Of a stretch of DNA of 64,000 nt, positions 33,714 to 41,213 are shown piece by piece. The notes beneath the pieces are model-generated. The model did not search any database. It had not been told where the DNA came from and was given only the letters and a program-made list of their open reading frames with translations. The position numbers and the translations under genes were made by a program. Location: contig JACRKZ010000130.1 in assembly GCA_016235455.1 (NCBI GenBank), positions 1 through 64,000 on the forward strand, read 5' to 3'. The stretch's first letter is position 1; each line of letters opens with the position of its first letter. The stretch is from Armatimonadota bacterium (GTDB lineage Bacteria > Armatimonadota > UBA10988).

Positions 33714-35357
33714 TCAGTAGCCCATGCCGCCCATGCCGTCCATGCCACCGGGGCCACCGGCGGGGGCCGGCTTGGCCTTTTCGGGCTTCTCGGCGATGGC
33801 GCACTCGGTGGTGAGGATCATGCCGGCGATGGAACCAGCGTTCTCCAGCGCCAGGCGGACCACCTTGGCGGCGTCGACGACGCCCTCGGCGAACAGGTCA
33901 CCGTAGGTGCCGGTGCCGGCGTTGTAGCCGAAGTGCGCATCGTCGGTGGCGAGCACCTTGTTGCAGACCACCGAGCCTTCGAGCCCGGCGTTGACCGCGA
34001 TCTGCTTGAGCGGACGGGTCAGCGCGCGCGCCACGATGGCGATGCCCGCGCGGGTGTCGGCCTGGTCGTCGGTGAGGTCGGCCAGCTTGGCGGCAGCGCG
34101 GGCCAGGGCGGTACCGCCACCGGTCACGATGCCTTCCTCAATGGCCGCGCGCGTCGAGTTGAGAGCGTCTTCGTAGCGCTGCTTGCGCTCCTTGAGCTCG
34201 GTCTCGGTGCTGGCGCCCACGCGGATGACCGACACGCCGCCGGACAGCTTGGCCAGCCGTTCGGACAGCTTCTCTTTGTCGTAGTCCGAGGTGGTCTTCT
34301 CGATCTCGTTCTTGATCTGCTTGATGCGCCCGGCGATGGCGTCAGCCTGGCCCTGGCCACCGATGATGGTGGTGGTGTCATGGGTGACGGTGACCTTGTC
34401 GGCGCGACCGAGCTGCTCGAGGGTCACGTTCTCCAGCGGAACGCCCAGCTCTTCGGTGATGAAGGCGCCACCGGTGAGGACCGCGAGGTCGCCCAGCATG
34501 GCCTTGCGGCGGTCGCCGAAGCCCGGCGCCTTGACCGCCACCGAGCGGACGATGCCGCGCAGCGCGTTGACCACCAGGGCGGCCAGGGCCTGGCCCTCGA
34601 CGTCCTCGGCGATGATGACCAGCGGCCGGCCGGCGCCGTGGATCTGCTGGAGCAGCGGAACCAGCGAGTTGACGTCGCTGATCTTCTTCTCCCACAGCAG
34701 GATGTACGGCTCTTCGAGGATGGCTTCCATGGCCTCGGCATCGGTCACCAGGTACGGCGACAGATAGCCCTTGTCGAACTGCATGCCGTCCACGTGCTCG
34801 ATGGTCGTCTCGGAGGTCTTGCCCTCCTCGATCGTCGCCACGCCGTTGTGACCGGCATTGTCCAGGGCCGTCGCCACCATCTCGCCGACCTCGGGGTCGT
34901 TGCCGGCGATGGTCGCCACGTTCTGGTAGGCGGCCTTGTCGCTCACGGGCACAGCCTGCGCCTTGAGCAGCTCGACCACATGCGCCACGGCCTGGTCGAT
35001 GCCGCGCTTGAGCAGCAACGGGCTGGCACCGGCCTCGACGTTGCGCAGGCCTTCCTGCAAAATGGCCTGGGCCAGGACCGTCGCGGTGGTCGTGCCGTCG
35101 CCCGCCACATCGTTGGTCTTCTTGGCCACTTCCTTGACGAGCTGCGCGCCGAGATCCTCGATGGGATCGGGCAGCTCGATTTCCTTGGCCACGGTCACGC
35201 CGTCCTTGGTGACGATCGGCGAGCCCCAGCTCTTCTCGATCAGCACATTGCGGCCACGCGGTCCGAGGGTCACCTTCACGGCGTCAGCCACCTGGTCCGC
35301 ACCCTTTTGCATCTTGGTGCGGGCGGTGATGTCATATGCCAGCAGCTTGCTTGCCAC
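33714..35357 (-). CDS. groEL: Chaperonin GroEL (Hsp60)
   Basis: A 547-residue type I chaperonin, normal length. The ATP-binding GDGTTTATVLAQAI, the equatorial start KVTLGPRGRNVLIEK and a GGM-rich tail (GGPGGMDGMGGMGY) are all present. It forms the folding double ring with GroES and acts in the cytoplasm. The start ATG 35357 lies 24 bases after the groES stop, in the usual groES-groEL order. No CIRCE element (TTAGCACTC-N9-GAGTGCTAA) is visible upstream of the operon, so HrcA control is not supported. Confidence 0.98.
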   Translation of the reverse strand: MASKLLAYDITARTKMQKGADQVADAVKVTLGPRGRNVLIEKSWGSPIVTKDGVTVAKEIELPDPIEDLGAQLVKEVAKKTNDVAGDGTTTATVLAQAILQEGLRNVEAGASPLLLKRGIDQAVAHVVELLKAQAVPVSDKAAYQNVATIAGNDPEVGEMVATALDNAGHNGVATIEEGKTSETTIEHVDGMQFDKGYLSPYLVTDAEAMEAILEEPYILLWEKKISDVNSLVPLLQQIHGAGRPLVIIAEDVEGQALAALVVNALRGIVRSVAVKAPGFGDRRKAMLGDLAVLTGGAFITEELGVPLENVTLEQLGRADKVTVTHDTTTIIGGQGQADAIAGRIKQIKNEIEKTTSDYDKEKLSERLAKLSGGVSVIRVGASTETELKERKQRYEDALNSTRAAIEEGIVTGGGTALARAAAKLADLTDDQADTRAGIAIVARALTRPLKQIAVNAGLEGSVVCNKVLATDDAHFGYNAGTGTYGDLFAEGVVDAAKVVRLALENAGSIAGMILTTECAIAEKPEKAKPAPAGGPGGMDGMGGMGY

Positions 35358-35381
35358 GGTCTGCTCCCTTGAGGGTCGATG

Positions 35382-35669
35382 CTACTCGCGCACCGCCATG
35401 ATGTCGCTGACGCTCAGGATCTTGACATCCTTGCCGTCAATCTCGATGTCCGTGCCGGCCCACTTGCCGTAGATCACCACGTCGCCGACCTTGACCGGCA
35501 TCGGCACGCGCTCGCCGCTTTCCAGCAGCTCGCCAGGGCCGACTTCCACGACCACACCCTCGGTCGGCTTTTCCTTGGCCGACTCGGGCAGGACGATACC
35601 GCCCTGGACGACTTCCTTCAGCTCCTTGGGCTCGACGACAACACGGTCGCCCAACGGCTTGAGACCCAT
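35382..35669 (-). CDS. groES: Co-chaperonin GroES (Hsp10)
   Basis: A 95-residue lid protein for GroEL. It starts MGLKPLGDRVVVEP at ATG 35669, which has AAGGAGGAG upstream; an eight-residue longer open frame is not needed. The mobile loop region (VVQGGIVLPESAKEKPTEG) and the C-terminal YGKWAGTDIEIDGKDVKILSV are standard. It is the first gene of the groES-groEL unit, divergent from the HAD phosphatase gene. Confidence 0.98.
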   Translation of the reverse strand: MGLKPLGDRVVVEPKELKEVVQGGIVLPESAKEKPTEGVVVEVGPGELLESGERVPMPVKVGDVVIYGKWAGTDIEIDGKDVKILSVSDIMAVRE

Positions 35670-35757
35670 GGTTCTCCTCCTTGGCATGCTCATTGGCTAC
35701 ACGAAAACTCGTAGGCGAGCCTAAGGCGCGCCCGGTGCTTGGGCCATGAGTCAACCC

Positions 35758-35793
35758 GAGGGGTGTCACGCCGGTGTAAAGAGCCGACCCCTC
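35758..35793. promoter_or_regulatory. Inverted repeat in the groES / HAD divergent region
   Basis: GAGGGGT (35758-35764) and ACCCCTC (35787-35793) are separated by 22 bases, about 90 bases upstream of groES. On the minus strand a TTGACT (complement of 35749-35754) borders it, but no -10 is spaced 17 bases away. It could be an operator for either divergent gene. Confidence 0.25.
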
Positions 35794-35868
35794 TGGTGTA
35801 ACAACGCGGCCCTGGATCCGGCTTGGGCCGCTTGGTCGATGCGGCCATCGCTGGTATCGTTGGGACCG

Positions 35869-36543
35869 ATGTACACCCTACCCGCGGATCTGGTCATCTT
35901 CGACTTCGATGGCGTGCTCTGCGCCGCCGAGCGCTTCACCCCCGACGCTATTCGCGACGGCCTGCGCGCGTTTGCCCAACGGTGCGGCGTGCCGATCGAT
36001 GAGCCCGACGAGGCCGCGCTGCTGGCCACGCTAGGCTACCCGTCGCACCAGACCTACCCGCCGATGCTGCCGGAGAGCCTCCGCCCGCGCTGGCCCGAGA
36101 TGCATACGCTGACACTGGACGCCATGGAGCGCCGCATCCGGGCCCTGGGCCGGTGGGGCTGCCTGTACGACGGCGTGCCCGAGTTGCTGGACGATCTGCT
36201 GGCCGACGGCCGCACGCTGGCCCTGGCCAGCAACTGCAGCGAGCGCTACCAGGCGGTGCACCGCGAGGTGCACGGGCTGGACCGCTGGTTCACCCACCAG
36301 TGGCACGCACAAGCGGCAGGCATCGGCAGCAAGGCCGATATGGTGGCCCGCATTCTGGCCGACACGCCCGCGTTACGGACGAGTGTTATGGTAGGCGACA
36401 GACTAAGCGACAGGAATGCTGCCGCGGCGCACCGCGTGCCCTTCGTGGCGGCCGCGTACGGATTTGGCTGCGCGGCGGAGTGGGATGGCGCGGTCGCGGT
36501 GGCCGACCATGTTGTGCAACTCCGGGCGATCCTGGGCGTCTGA
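35869..36543 (+). CDS. HAD-superfamily hydrolase (phosphoglycolate phosphatase-like)
   Basis: A 224-residue haloacid-dehalogenase phosphatase from ATG 35869. Motif I DFDGVLC supplies the nucleophile Asp and acid/base Asp; motif II Ser/Thr is in LALASNCS; motif III Lys is in GIGSKADMV; motif IV acids are in MVGDRLSDRNAA. Residues 20-95 form a helical cap (C1). Substrate unknown; phosphoglycolate or a sugar phosphate is likely. A TATCGT hexamer (35855-35860) lies only eight bases before the start, suggesting a leaderless or very short-leader mRNA. Ends 24 bases before the EAL-HDOD gene. Confidence 0.88.
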   Translation: MYTLPADLVIFDFDGVLCAAERFTPDAIRDGLRAFAQRCGVPIDEPDEAALLATLGYPSHQTYPPMLPESLRPRWPEMHTLTLDAMERRIRALGRWGCLYDGVPELLDDLLADGRTLALASNCSERYQAVHREVHGLDRWFTHQWHAQAAGIGSKADMVARILADTPALRTSVMVGDRLSDRNAAAAHRVPFVAAAYGFGCAAEWDGAVAVADHVVQLRAILGV

Positions 36544-36567
36544 TCTGGCGTGCAGGGAGGGAATTCG

Positions 36568-37836
36568 ATGGCGATGGGCACCACCGGTGGGCCGGCTTCC
36601 GCACCGCCGGTCAGCAGCATGGACGTCTTCGTCGCGCGACAGCCCATCTTCGGGCCGGACCGGCAGGTCAAAGCCTACGAACTCCTCTATCGATCCTCGC
36701 ACCAGAACACGTTTGATGGGACGGATGGTGATACGGCGACGTCGCGCCTGTTGGTCAATGCCTTCCTGACCTTGGGCATCGACACCATCACCGGCGGTCG
36801 GCCGGCCTTCGTCAATTTCACGCGTAATGCGTTGCTGCAGGAGTTCCCCACGCTGCTGCCGCCCGACCGGCTGGTGATCGAGGTGTTGGAGGACGTGGAG
36901 CCCGACGAGCAGGTGGTGACTGTCTGCCGCAACCTCAAGGCGCTGGGCTACACCTTGGCGCTGGACGACATCATCAGTCTCGACCGCCGCTACGACGCGC
37001 TGCTTGAGCTGACCGACGTGGTCAAGGTCGACTGGATGCTGGCTGACGACATCCAGAAGCAGGCGGTGGCGCAGCGCTGCCGTCCGTACCGCATCACGAT
37101 GCTGGCCGAGAAGGTGGAGTCCGAGGAGGAGTTCGTCGACGCGGTCCGCCTGGGCTACACGCTGTTCCAGGGCTACTTCTTCTGCCGGCCCAACATCATT
37201 GCCGGGCGCGATGTGCCGGCCGCCAAGACCAACTACCTGCGCCTGCTGCGCGAGGTCAACAGTCGCGATTTCGATCTGGGCCGCATCGAGAACGTCATCA
37301 AGAGCGAGTTGACGCTCTCCTACAAGCTGCTCAAGTACCTCAACTCGGCGGCCTTTGGCTGGCGCCGGCAGATCAGCTCCATCAAGCACGCGCTGGTGGC
37401 CGTGGGCGAGCGCGAGTTGCGCAAGTGGATGTCGGTGCTCTGTCTGACCCAGATGGCCGACGACAAGCCGCCCGAGCTGGCGCTGCAATCGCTGGTGCGC
37501 GCGCACTTCTGCGAGCAGATGGGCAGCCTCGTGGGCATGGCCGACCGATCGACCGACCTGTTCCTGGCGGGCCTGTTCTCCATGCTCGACACGATCATGC
37601 AGCGCCCGCTGGCCGAGTGCCTGGAGCAGGTGCCCATCGCCACCGAGGTGCTGGACGCGCTGATCGAGGGCAAGGGCCGCATGCGCGACATCCTCGACGG
37701 TGTGGTAGCCTACGAGCGGGGCGATTGGGCGGCGGTGAGAGCCGTGGCCGACAAGCTGGCGGTTGACCCCGAGCGGGTCTCGGAGACGTACTTGCAGGCG
37801 GTCAAGCGCGCTGATACGCTCTTCGCCACCACCTAG
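36568..37836 (+). CDS. EAL-HDOD signalling protein (YuxH-like)
   Basis: A 422-residue cytoplasmic protein. ATG 36568 has GGGAGG seven bases upstream, so I prefer it over GTG 36550. Residues 20-200 form a degenerate EAL domain that starts with FVARQPIFGPDRQVKAYELLYR; the signature Glu-Xxx-Leu appears in YELLYR, but the downstream metal-binding acids are incomplete, as in most EAL-HDOD proteins. Residues 205-400 form an HDOD domain (LSYKLLKYLNSAAFG, IKHALVAVGERELRKW). These proteins bind rather than cleave c-di-GMP and connect to two-component systems, which fits the response regulator gene 12 bases downstream. Confidence 0.88.
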   Translation: MAMGTTGGPASAPPVSSMDVFVARQPIFGPDRQVKAYELLYRSSHQNTFDGTDGDTATSRLLVNAFLTLGIDTITGGRPAFVNFTRNALLQEFPTLLPPDRLVIEVLEDVEPDEQVVTVCRNLKALGYTLALDDIISLDRRYDALLELTDVVKVDWMLADDIQKQAVAQRCRPYRITMLAEKVESEEEFVDAVRLGYTLFQGYFFCRPNIIAGRDVPAAKTNYLRLLREVNSRDFDLGRIENVIKSELTLSYKLLKYLNSAAFGWRRQISSIKHALVAVGERELRKWMSVLCLTQMADDKPPELALQSLVRAHFCEQMGSLVGMADRSTDLFLAGLFSMLDTIMQRPLAECLEQVPIATEVLDALIEGKGRMRDILDGVVAYERGDWAAVRAVADKLAVDPERVSETYLQAVKRADTLFATT

Positions 37837-37848
37837 CAGGTAGACGGC

Positions 37849-38541
37849 ATGGAACAAGTATCTCATATCCTGGTCATCGACGATGACCGGCGGCTCACCG
37901 ATGGCCTGCGCATGGCGCTCGAGCGCGAAGGGCATCGCGTGACCACGGCCCAGGGCGGCGAAGAGGGCTTGGCGCACGCCATCCGCGAGCGGCCGGATCT
38001 GGTTGTGGTCGACCTCAACCTGCCCGATCTGGACGGCCTGGCGGTCTGTCAGCGCCTGCGTCAGCGGACCTACGTGCCGATCATGATCATGACCGGCGCC
38101 GCGGTCGAGGAGCAGGACAAGGTCGTCGGGCTGCGCTTTGGCGCCGACGACTACCTGGTCAAGCCGTTCGGCGTGGCCGAGTTCTGCGCGCGTGTGGAGG
38201 CTCTGCTGCGACGGTCGTCGGTCTACGCCGCCGGGCGCGACCGTGAACTGCGCGCGGGCGATCTGCTCATCGACCGCGAGGCCTACACGGTCCGGCGCGG
38301 CGACCACGCGGTCGACCTGACGCCCAAGGAGTTCGAGTTGCTGGTGGCGCTGGCCGAGTACCCCAACCGGGTACGCACCCGCGACTACCTGCTGGAGCGC
38401 GTCTGGGGCTACACCAGTGAGATCCGCACGCGGACGCTGGACATGCACATTCGCCGGCTGCGCGAGAAGCTCGAAGAGGACCCGGCGGAGCCCCGGCTCA
38501 TCCAGACGGTGATCGGCGTGGGCTACAAGCTGGTGGCATGA
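37849..38541 (+). CDS. OmpR/PhoB-family response regulator
   Basis: A 230-residue DNA-binding regulator. The receiver domain has the acidic pair DDD near residue 12, phospho-acceptor Asp55 in VVVDLNLPDLDG, the Thr/Ala switch in MIMTGAA and the Lys in YLVKPFGV. The C-terminal winged helix has LTPKEFELLVALAEYPNRV and RTLDMHIRRLREKLEEDP, typical of PhoB/OmpR. It lies 12 bases after the EAL-HDOD gene and nine bases before the kinase gene, so it is presumably the output of that kinase. Confidence 0.95.
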   Translation: MEQVSHILVIDDDRRLTDGLRMALEREGHRVTTAQGGEEGLAHAIRERPDLVVVDLNLPDLDGLAVCQRLRQRTYVPIMIMTGAAVEEQDKVVGLRFGADDYLVKPFGVAEFCARVEALLRRSSVYAAGRDRELRAGDLLIDREAYTVRRGDHAVDLTPKEFELLVALAEYPNRVRTRDYLLERVWGYTSEIRTRTLDMHIRRLREKLEEDPAEPRLIQTVIGVGYKLVA

Positions 38542-38550
38542 GGTGACGGC

Positions 38551-40164
38551 ATGGCCGAACGCGCTGAAGGCACCGACGCGCTGACCCAGCCCTGGCTCGC
38601 CGAACTGCTGGCGGCCAGCGCCGAGGGCATCGCCCTGTACGATCCGCAGGGCCGTATCTCGCGCGCCAATGCGCTGTTGGCCGAGCTGGTTGGCCTTGGC
38701 GACGACGAACTGCTGGGCCTGGGCATCGACGATCTCTTCCACGATCCCAGCTACAGTCTGGCCGTGGCCGCTGCGCGTCAGCGCGGCCGCTGGCACGGCA
38801 TCCTCAGTGTGGGCGAGCGCGAGGTCGAGGCGCACCTGGTCATGGCCCGCGACGGCCATGGCGTCGTGCTGTGCCACGACATCTCCGAGCGCCTGGAGTT
38901 GGGCCGACGCGCCGAGTCGTTGGCGGCCCTGGCCGCCGAGCATGCCAGTCGCGCCGAGGATGCTCAGGCTCGCGCCAGCGAGCAGAGCTAGCGCCTGACC
39001 GGTCTGTACCAGATGACCGTCAACGCGCTGGAATCGGCCACGGTGCACGACACGGCGGCGCGCCTCTGCAACTCGCTGCGCGGCGATCTGGGCGCGGAGA
39101 ACGTGGCGCTGTGGCTGCATGACGCCCACCAGGGCCTGCTGCGGCGCGTTGCGGCCGTGGGCCCGCGGGCGTCTGAACTGCCCGAGGTGTTCGCCCGTCA
39201 GGTGGCTCCCCAGTGCGACGAGGCGCTGCTCACTGGGCGCACGGTCCCGGTGGCCGACCTCGGCCTGCTGAGCGGCTTCGCGGCCATTCCGCTGGCCGGC
39301 CGCGAGCAGCCGCTCGGGCTCATCACGCTCGATAGCCAGCCCGACCCCGAGAAGGTCCAGGTCTACGCGCCGCACGTGGCCACGGCGGTCAACAACGCCA
39401 TCATGGCGGATGAGCTGGTACGGGCCAACAGCCAGTTGCGCGCCGTCGACCAGCAAAAGAGCGAGTTCCTGAACGTCGTGGCGCATGACCTGCGCACCCC
39501 GTTGACCTGCATCCGCACCTACACCGACCTGCTGCGCATGTACGTCGACGAGCCGCCGGAGACCTATCGCGACTTCCTGACCATCATCGCCGAAGAGACC
39601 GAGCGACTGGGTGAGTTGCTCGACAACTTCCTGGATCTGGCACGCATCGAGAACGCCACCATCCGCTACGAGGTCGAGCCGGTGGACCTGGACGAGATCC
39701 TCGAGCACTTCGCCAATGTCTACCTGGCCAAGGCGGCGGCCGAGGCCATCATCGTCGGTCGCCGCGTACAGCCGCAACTGCCGACCATCCAAGCCGACCG
39801 GCGGCGGCTGGAGCAGGTCTTCTCGAACCTGATGTCCAACGCCTTCCGCCACACGCCGCGCGGCGGCAGCGTGATGCTGGCCGCGGTGGCCGATGACGGC
39901 GGTGTGCGGGTCATTGTCGACGACACCGGCCCGGGCGTGCCCAAGGAGGATCGGGCGCGCATCTTCGAACGCTTCCGCCAGGCACGCAACGCGGATCGCT
40001 CGGGCGGCGGCACCGGCCTGGGCTTGGCCATCGCCAAAGCCATTGTCGCCGACCATGGCGGCCGCATCTGGGTGGAGGACGCGCCCGGCGGCGGAGCGCG
40101 GTTCTGTGTCCATCTGCCGTGGCAGCCGCCGCCCGGTGCCGCGGTGTTGAGGGGTGACCAGTGA
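38551..40164 (+). pseudogene. PAS-GAF-HisKA histidine kinase interrupted by an in-frame TAG at 38989
   Basis: One frame from ATG 38551 (GAGGTG upstream) to TGA 40162-40164, broken only by TAG at 38989-38991 (codon 147). The first part holds a PAS domain and the start of a coiled coil (ARASEQS). After the stop the same frame resumes RLTGLYQMTVNALESATVHD and runs through a GAF domain, the H-box VVAHDLRTPLTCIRTY (His312), the VFSNLMSNAFRHTPRGG N-box and the GTGLGLAIAK G-box. The natural reading is one 537-residue kinase with the TAG in place of CAG or another codon. A second translation from ATG 39013 would give a soluble GAF kinase, but it has no ribosome site. The stop overlaps the receiver gene (GTGA). 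Confidence 0.75.
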
Positions 40165-40532
40165 GCGGCAAGGTGGTGGTCATCGCCGACGACGAGCCGC
40201 GACTGCTGGCCTCGCTGGCCTTCATCGTGCAGCGCGAGGGCGGCCAGCCGGTATCCGCGCCGGACGGCCTGGCCGCGCTGGCGGCGATCCGCGAGCACCG
40301 GCCGGTGCTCGCCCTGCTGGACGTGATGATGCCGGGCATGGACGGCCTGGCCGTGACTCGCGCCGTGCGGGCCGACCTAGCCCTGGCGGCGCTGCCCATC
40401 GTGGTCATCACGGCGCTGGGCCAGGCTGACCATGAGCGGCAGGCGTTGGAGGCCGGTGCGACACGCTACCTGCGCAAGCCGTTCGATGTGGCGGCGCTGC
40501 GGGATCTGATCGCGGGGTATCTGAGGGCGTAG
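40161..40532 (+). CDS. Single-domain CheY-like response regulator
   Basis: A 123-residue receiver-only protein beginning with GTG 40161 that overlaps the kinase stop by four bases. The acidic pair is in VIADDEP, phospho-acceptor Asp54 is in LLDVMMPGMDG, the Thr is in VVITALGQ and the Lys is in YLRKPFDV. With no output domain it likely acts as a phosphorelay intermediate or a sink for the adjacent kinase, whose own product has no receiver. It completes the four-gene cluster EAL-HDOD, OmpR regulator, kinase, receiver. Confidence 0.93.
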   Translation: MSGKVVVIADDEPRLLASLAFIVQREGGQPVSAPDGLAALAAIREHRPVLALLDVMMPGMDGLAVTRAVRADLALAALPIVVITALGQADHERQALEAGATRYLRKPFDVAALRDLIAGYLRA

Positions 40533-40657
40533 CGACCGGTCGACGGCCGTGGATCGGCGCCATTGCCACCCGCGGCGCCGGAGAGCCGTCACTGGCAGGT
40601 GCGCCGTTCGTTTGTCAGCCGGGCCGGTCGGGCATAACTTGTGAAAGGGCAACGGTC

Positions 40658-41155
40658 ATGACCAAATCGCAGAACCGCAGGCGACTGCGCATCAACGCCC
40701 GTTGGCTCGGCGGCAGCCTGCTAGTCGCTGTACTAGCGGCGGAGGGTTCGGACCTTGCCGCGCCGCAGAGCGCAGCGCTGGCACTGCTAGGCGTCTCGGG
40801 TGGGGCGGGGTTTGTGGCCGCGTGCGCGCTGCACGGCCTGCTCCTGGGTACTGTGGCCAACGACCTGGCCACACTCGGTCAGGTCGGTGCCGGCGTCTTC
40901 ATCGCCATCACGCTGCAGGCCGGGCCAGAGTCCACACGGGCCCTGTCGGCGGCGTTGCCGGGCACCGCTCTGGTCGATGTGCTGGTGCCGCTGCTAGGCA
41001 TGGCCATGTTCGGGTTCCTGCGGCTCCTCTGGCGCATGATGCCGTTGACCCACGACTTCTACGACTCCCGCTACCACTACGACGACGTGGTGGACGACCC
41101 GCCAGCCGCGCCGACTGGGCGCGCCGCCAGCTCTCCAGCAAGCGGTCGCATCTGA
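40658..41155 (+). CDS. Small membrane protein of unknown function
   Basis: A 165-residue protein from ATG 40658 with AAAGGG upstream. It has three or four hydrophobic segments (GSLLVAVLAAEGSDL, ALALLGVSGGAGFVAACALHGLLLGTV, GVFIAITLQAG, ALVDVLVPLLGMAMFGFL) followed by an acidic, Tyr/Asp-rich cytoplasmic tail (HDFYDSRYHYDDVVDDPP). No known domain is recognised. It may be a channel or transporter component. The gene is convergent with the large hybrid kinase, whose stop is at 41214. Confidence 0.55.
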   Translation: MTKSQNRRRLRINARWLGGSLLVAVLAAEGSDLAAPQSAALALLGVSGGAGFVAACALHGLLLGTVANDLATLGQVGAGVFIAITLQAGPESTRALSAALPGTALVDVLVPLLGMAMFGFLRLLWRMMPLTHDFYDSRYHYDDVVDDPPAAPTGRAASSPASGRI

Positions 41156-41213
41156 CCGCAAGCGCCAGACGGGCCCGGGCGCGTACGACGCCCGTCGCCA
41201 GCGCCGCTTGGCC

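Noticed and set aside
1340..40164. Recoding of TAG as an amino acid throughout the genome
   Set aside because: Many genes here end in TAG where the protein is complete (for example at 3636, 7084, 22815, 30717, 31434, 37836, 40532, 59143 and 61617), so TAG is a normal stop.
39013..40164. Independent soluble kinase starting at ATG 39013
   Set aside because: There is no ribosome site, and the same frame upstream continues the protein to a PAS domain, so a split by TAG is more likely.
40612..40638. Promoter TTGTCA / CATAAC before the membrane-protein gene
   Set aside because: The 15-base spacing and four-of-six -10 match are too weak to support it.
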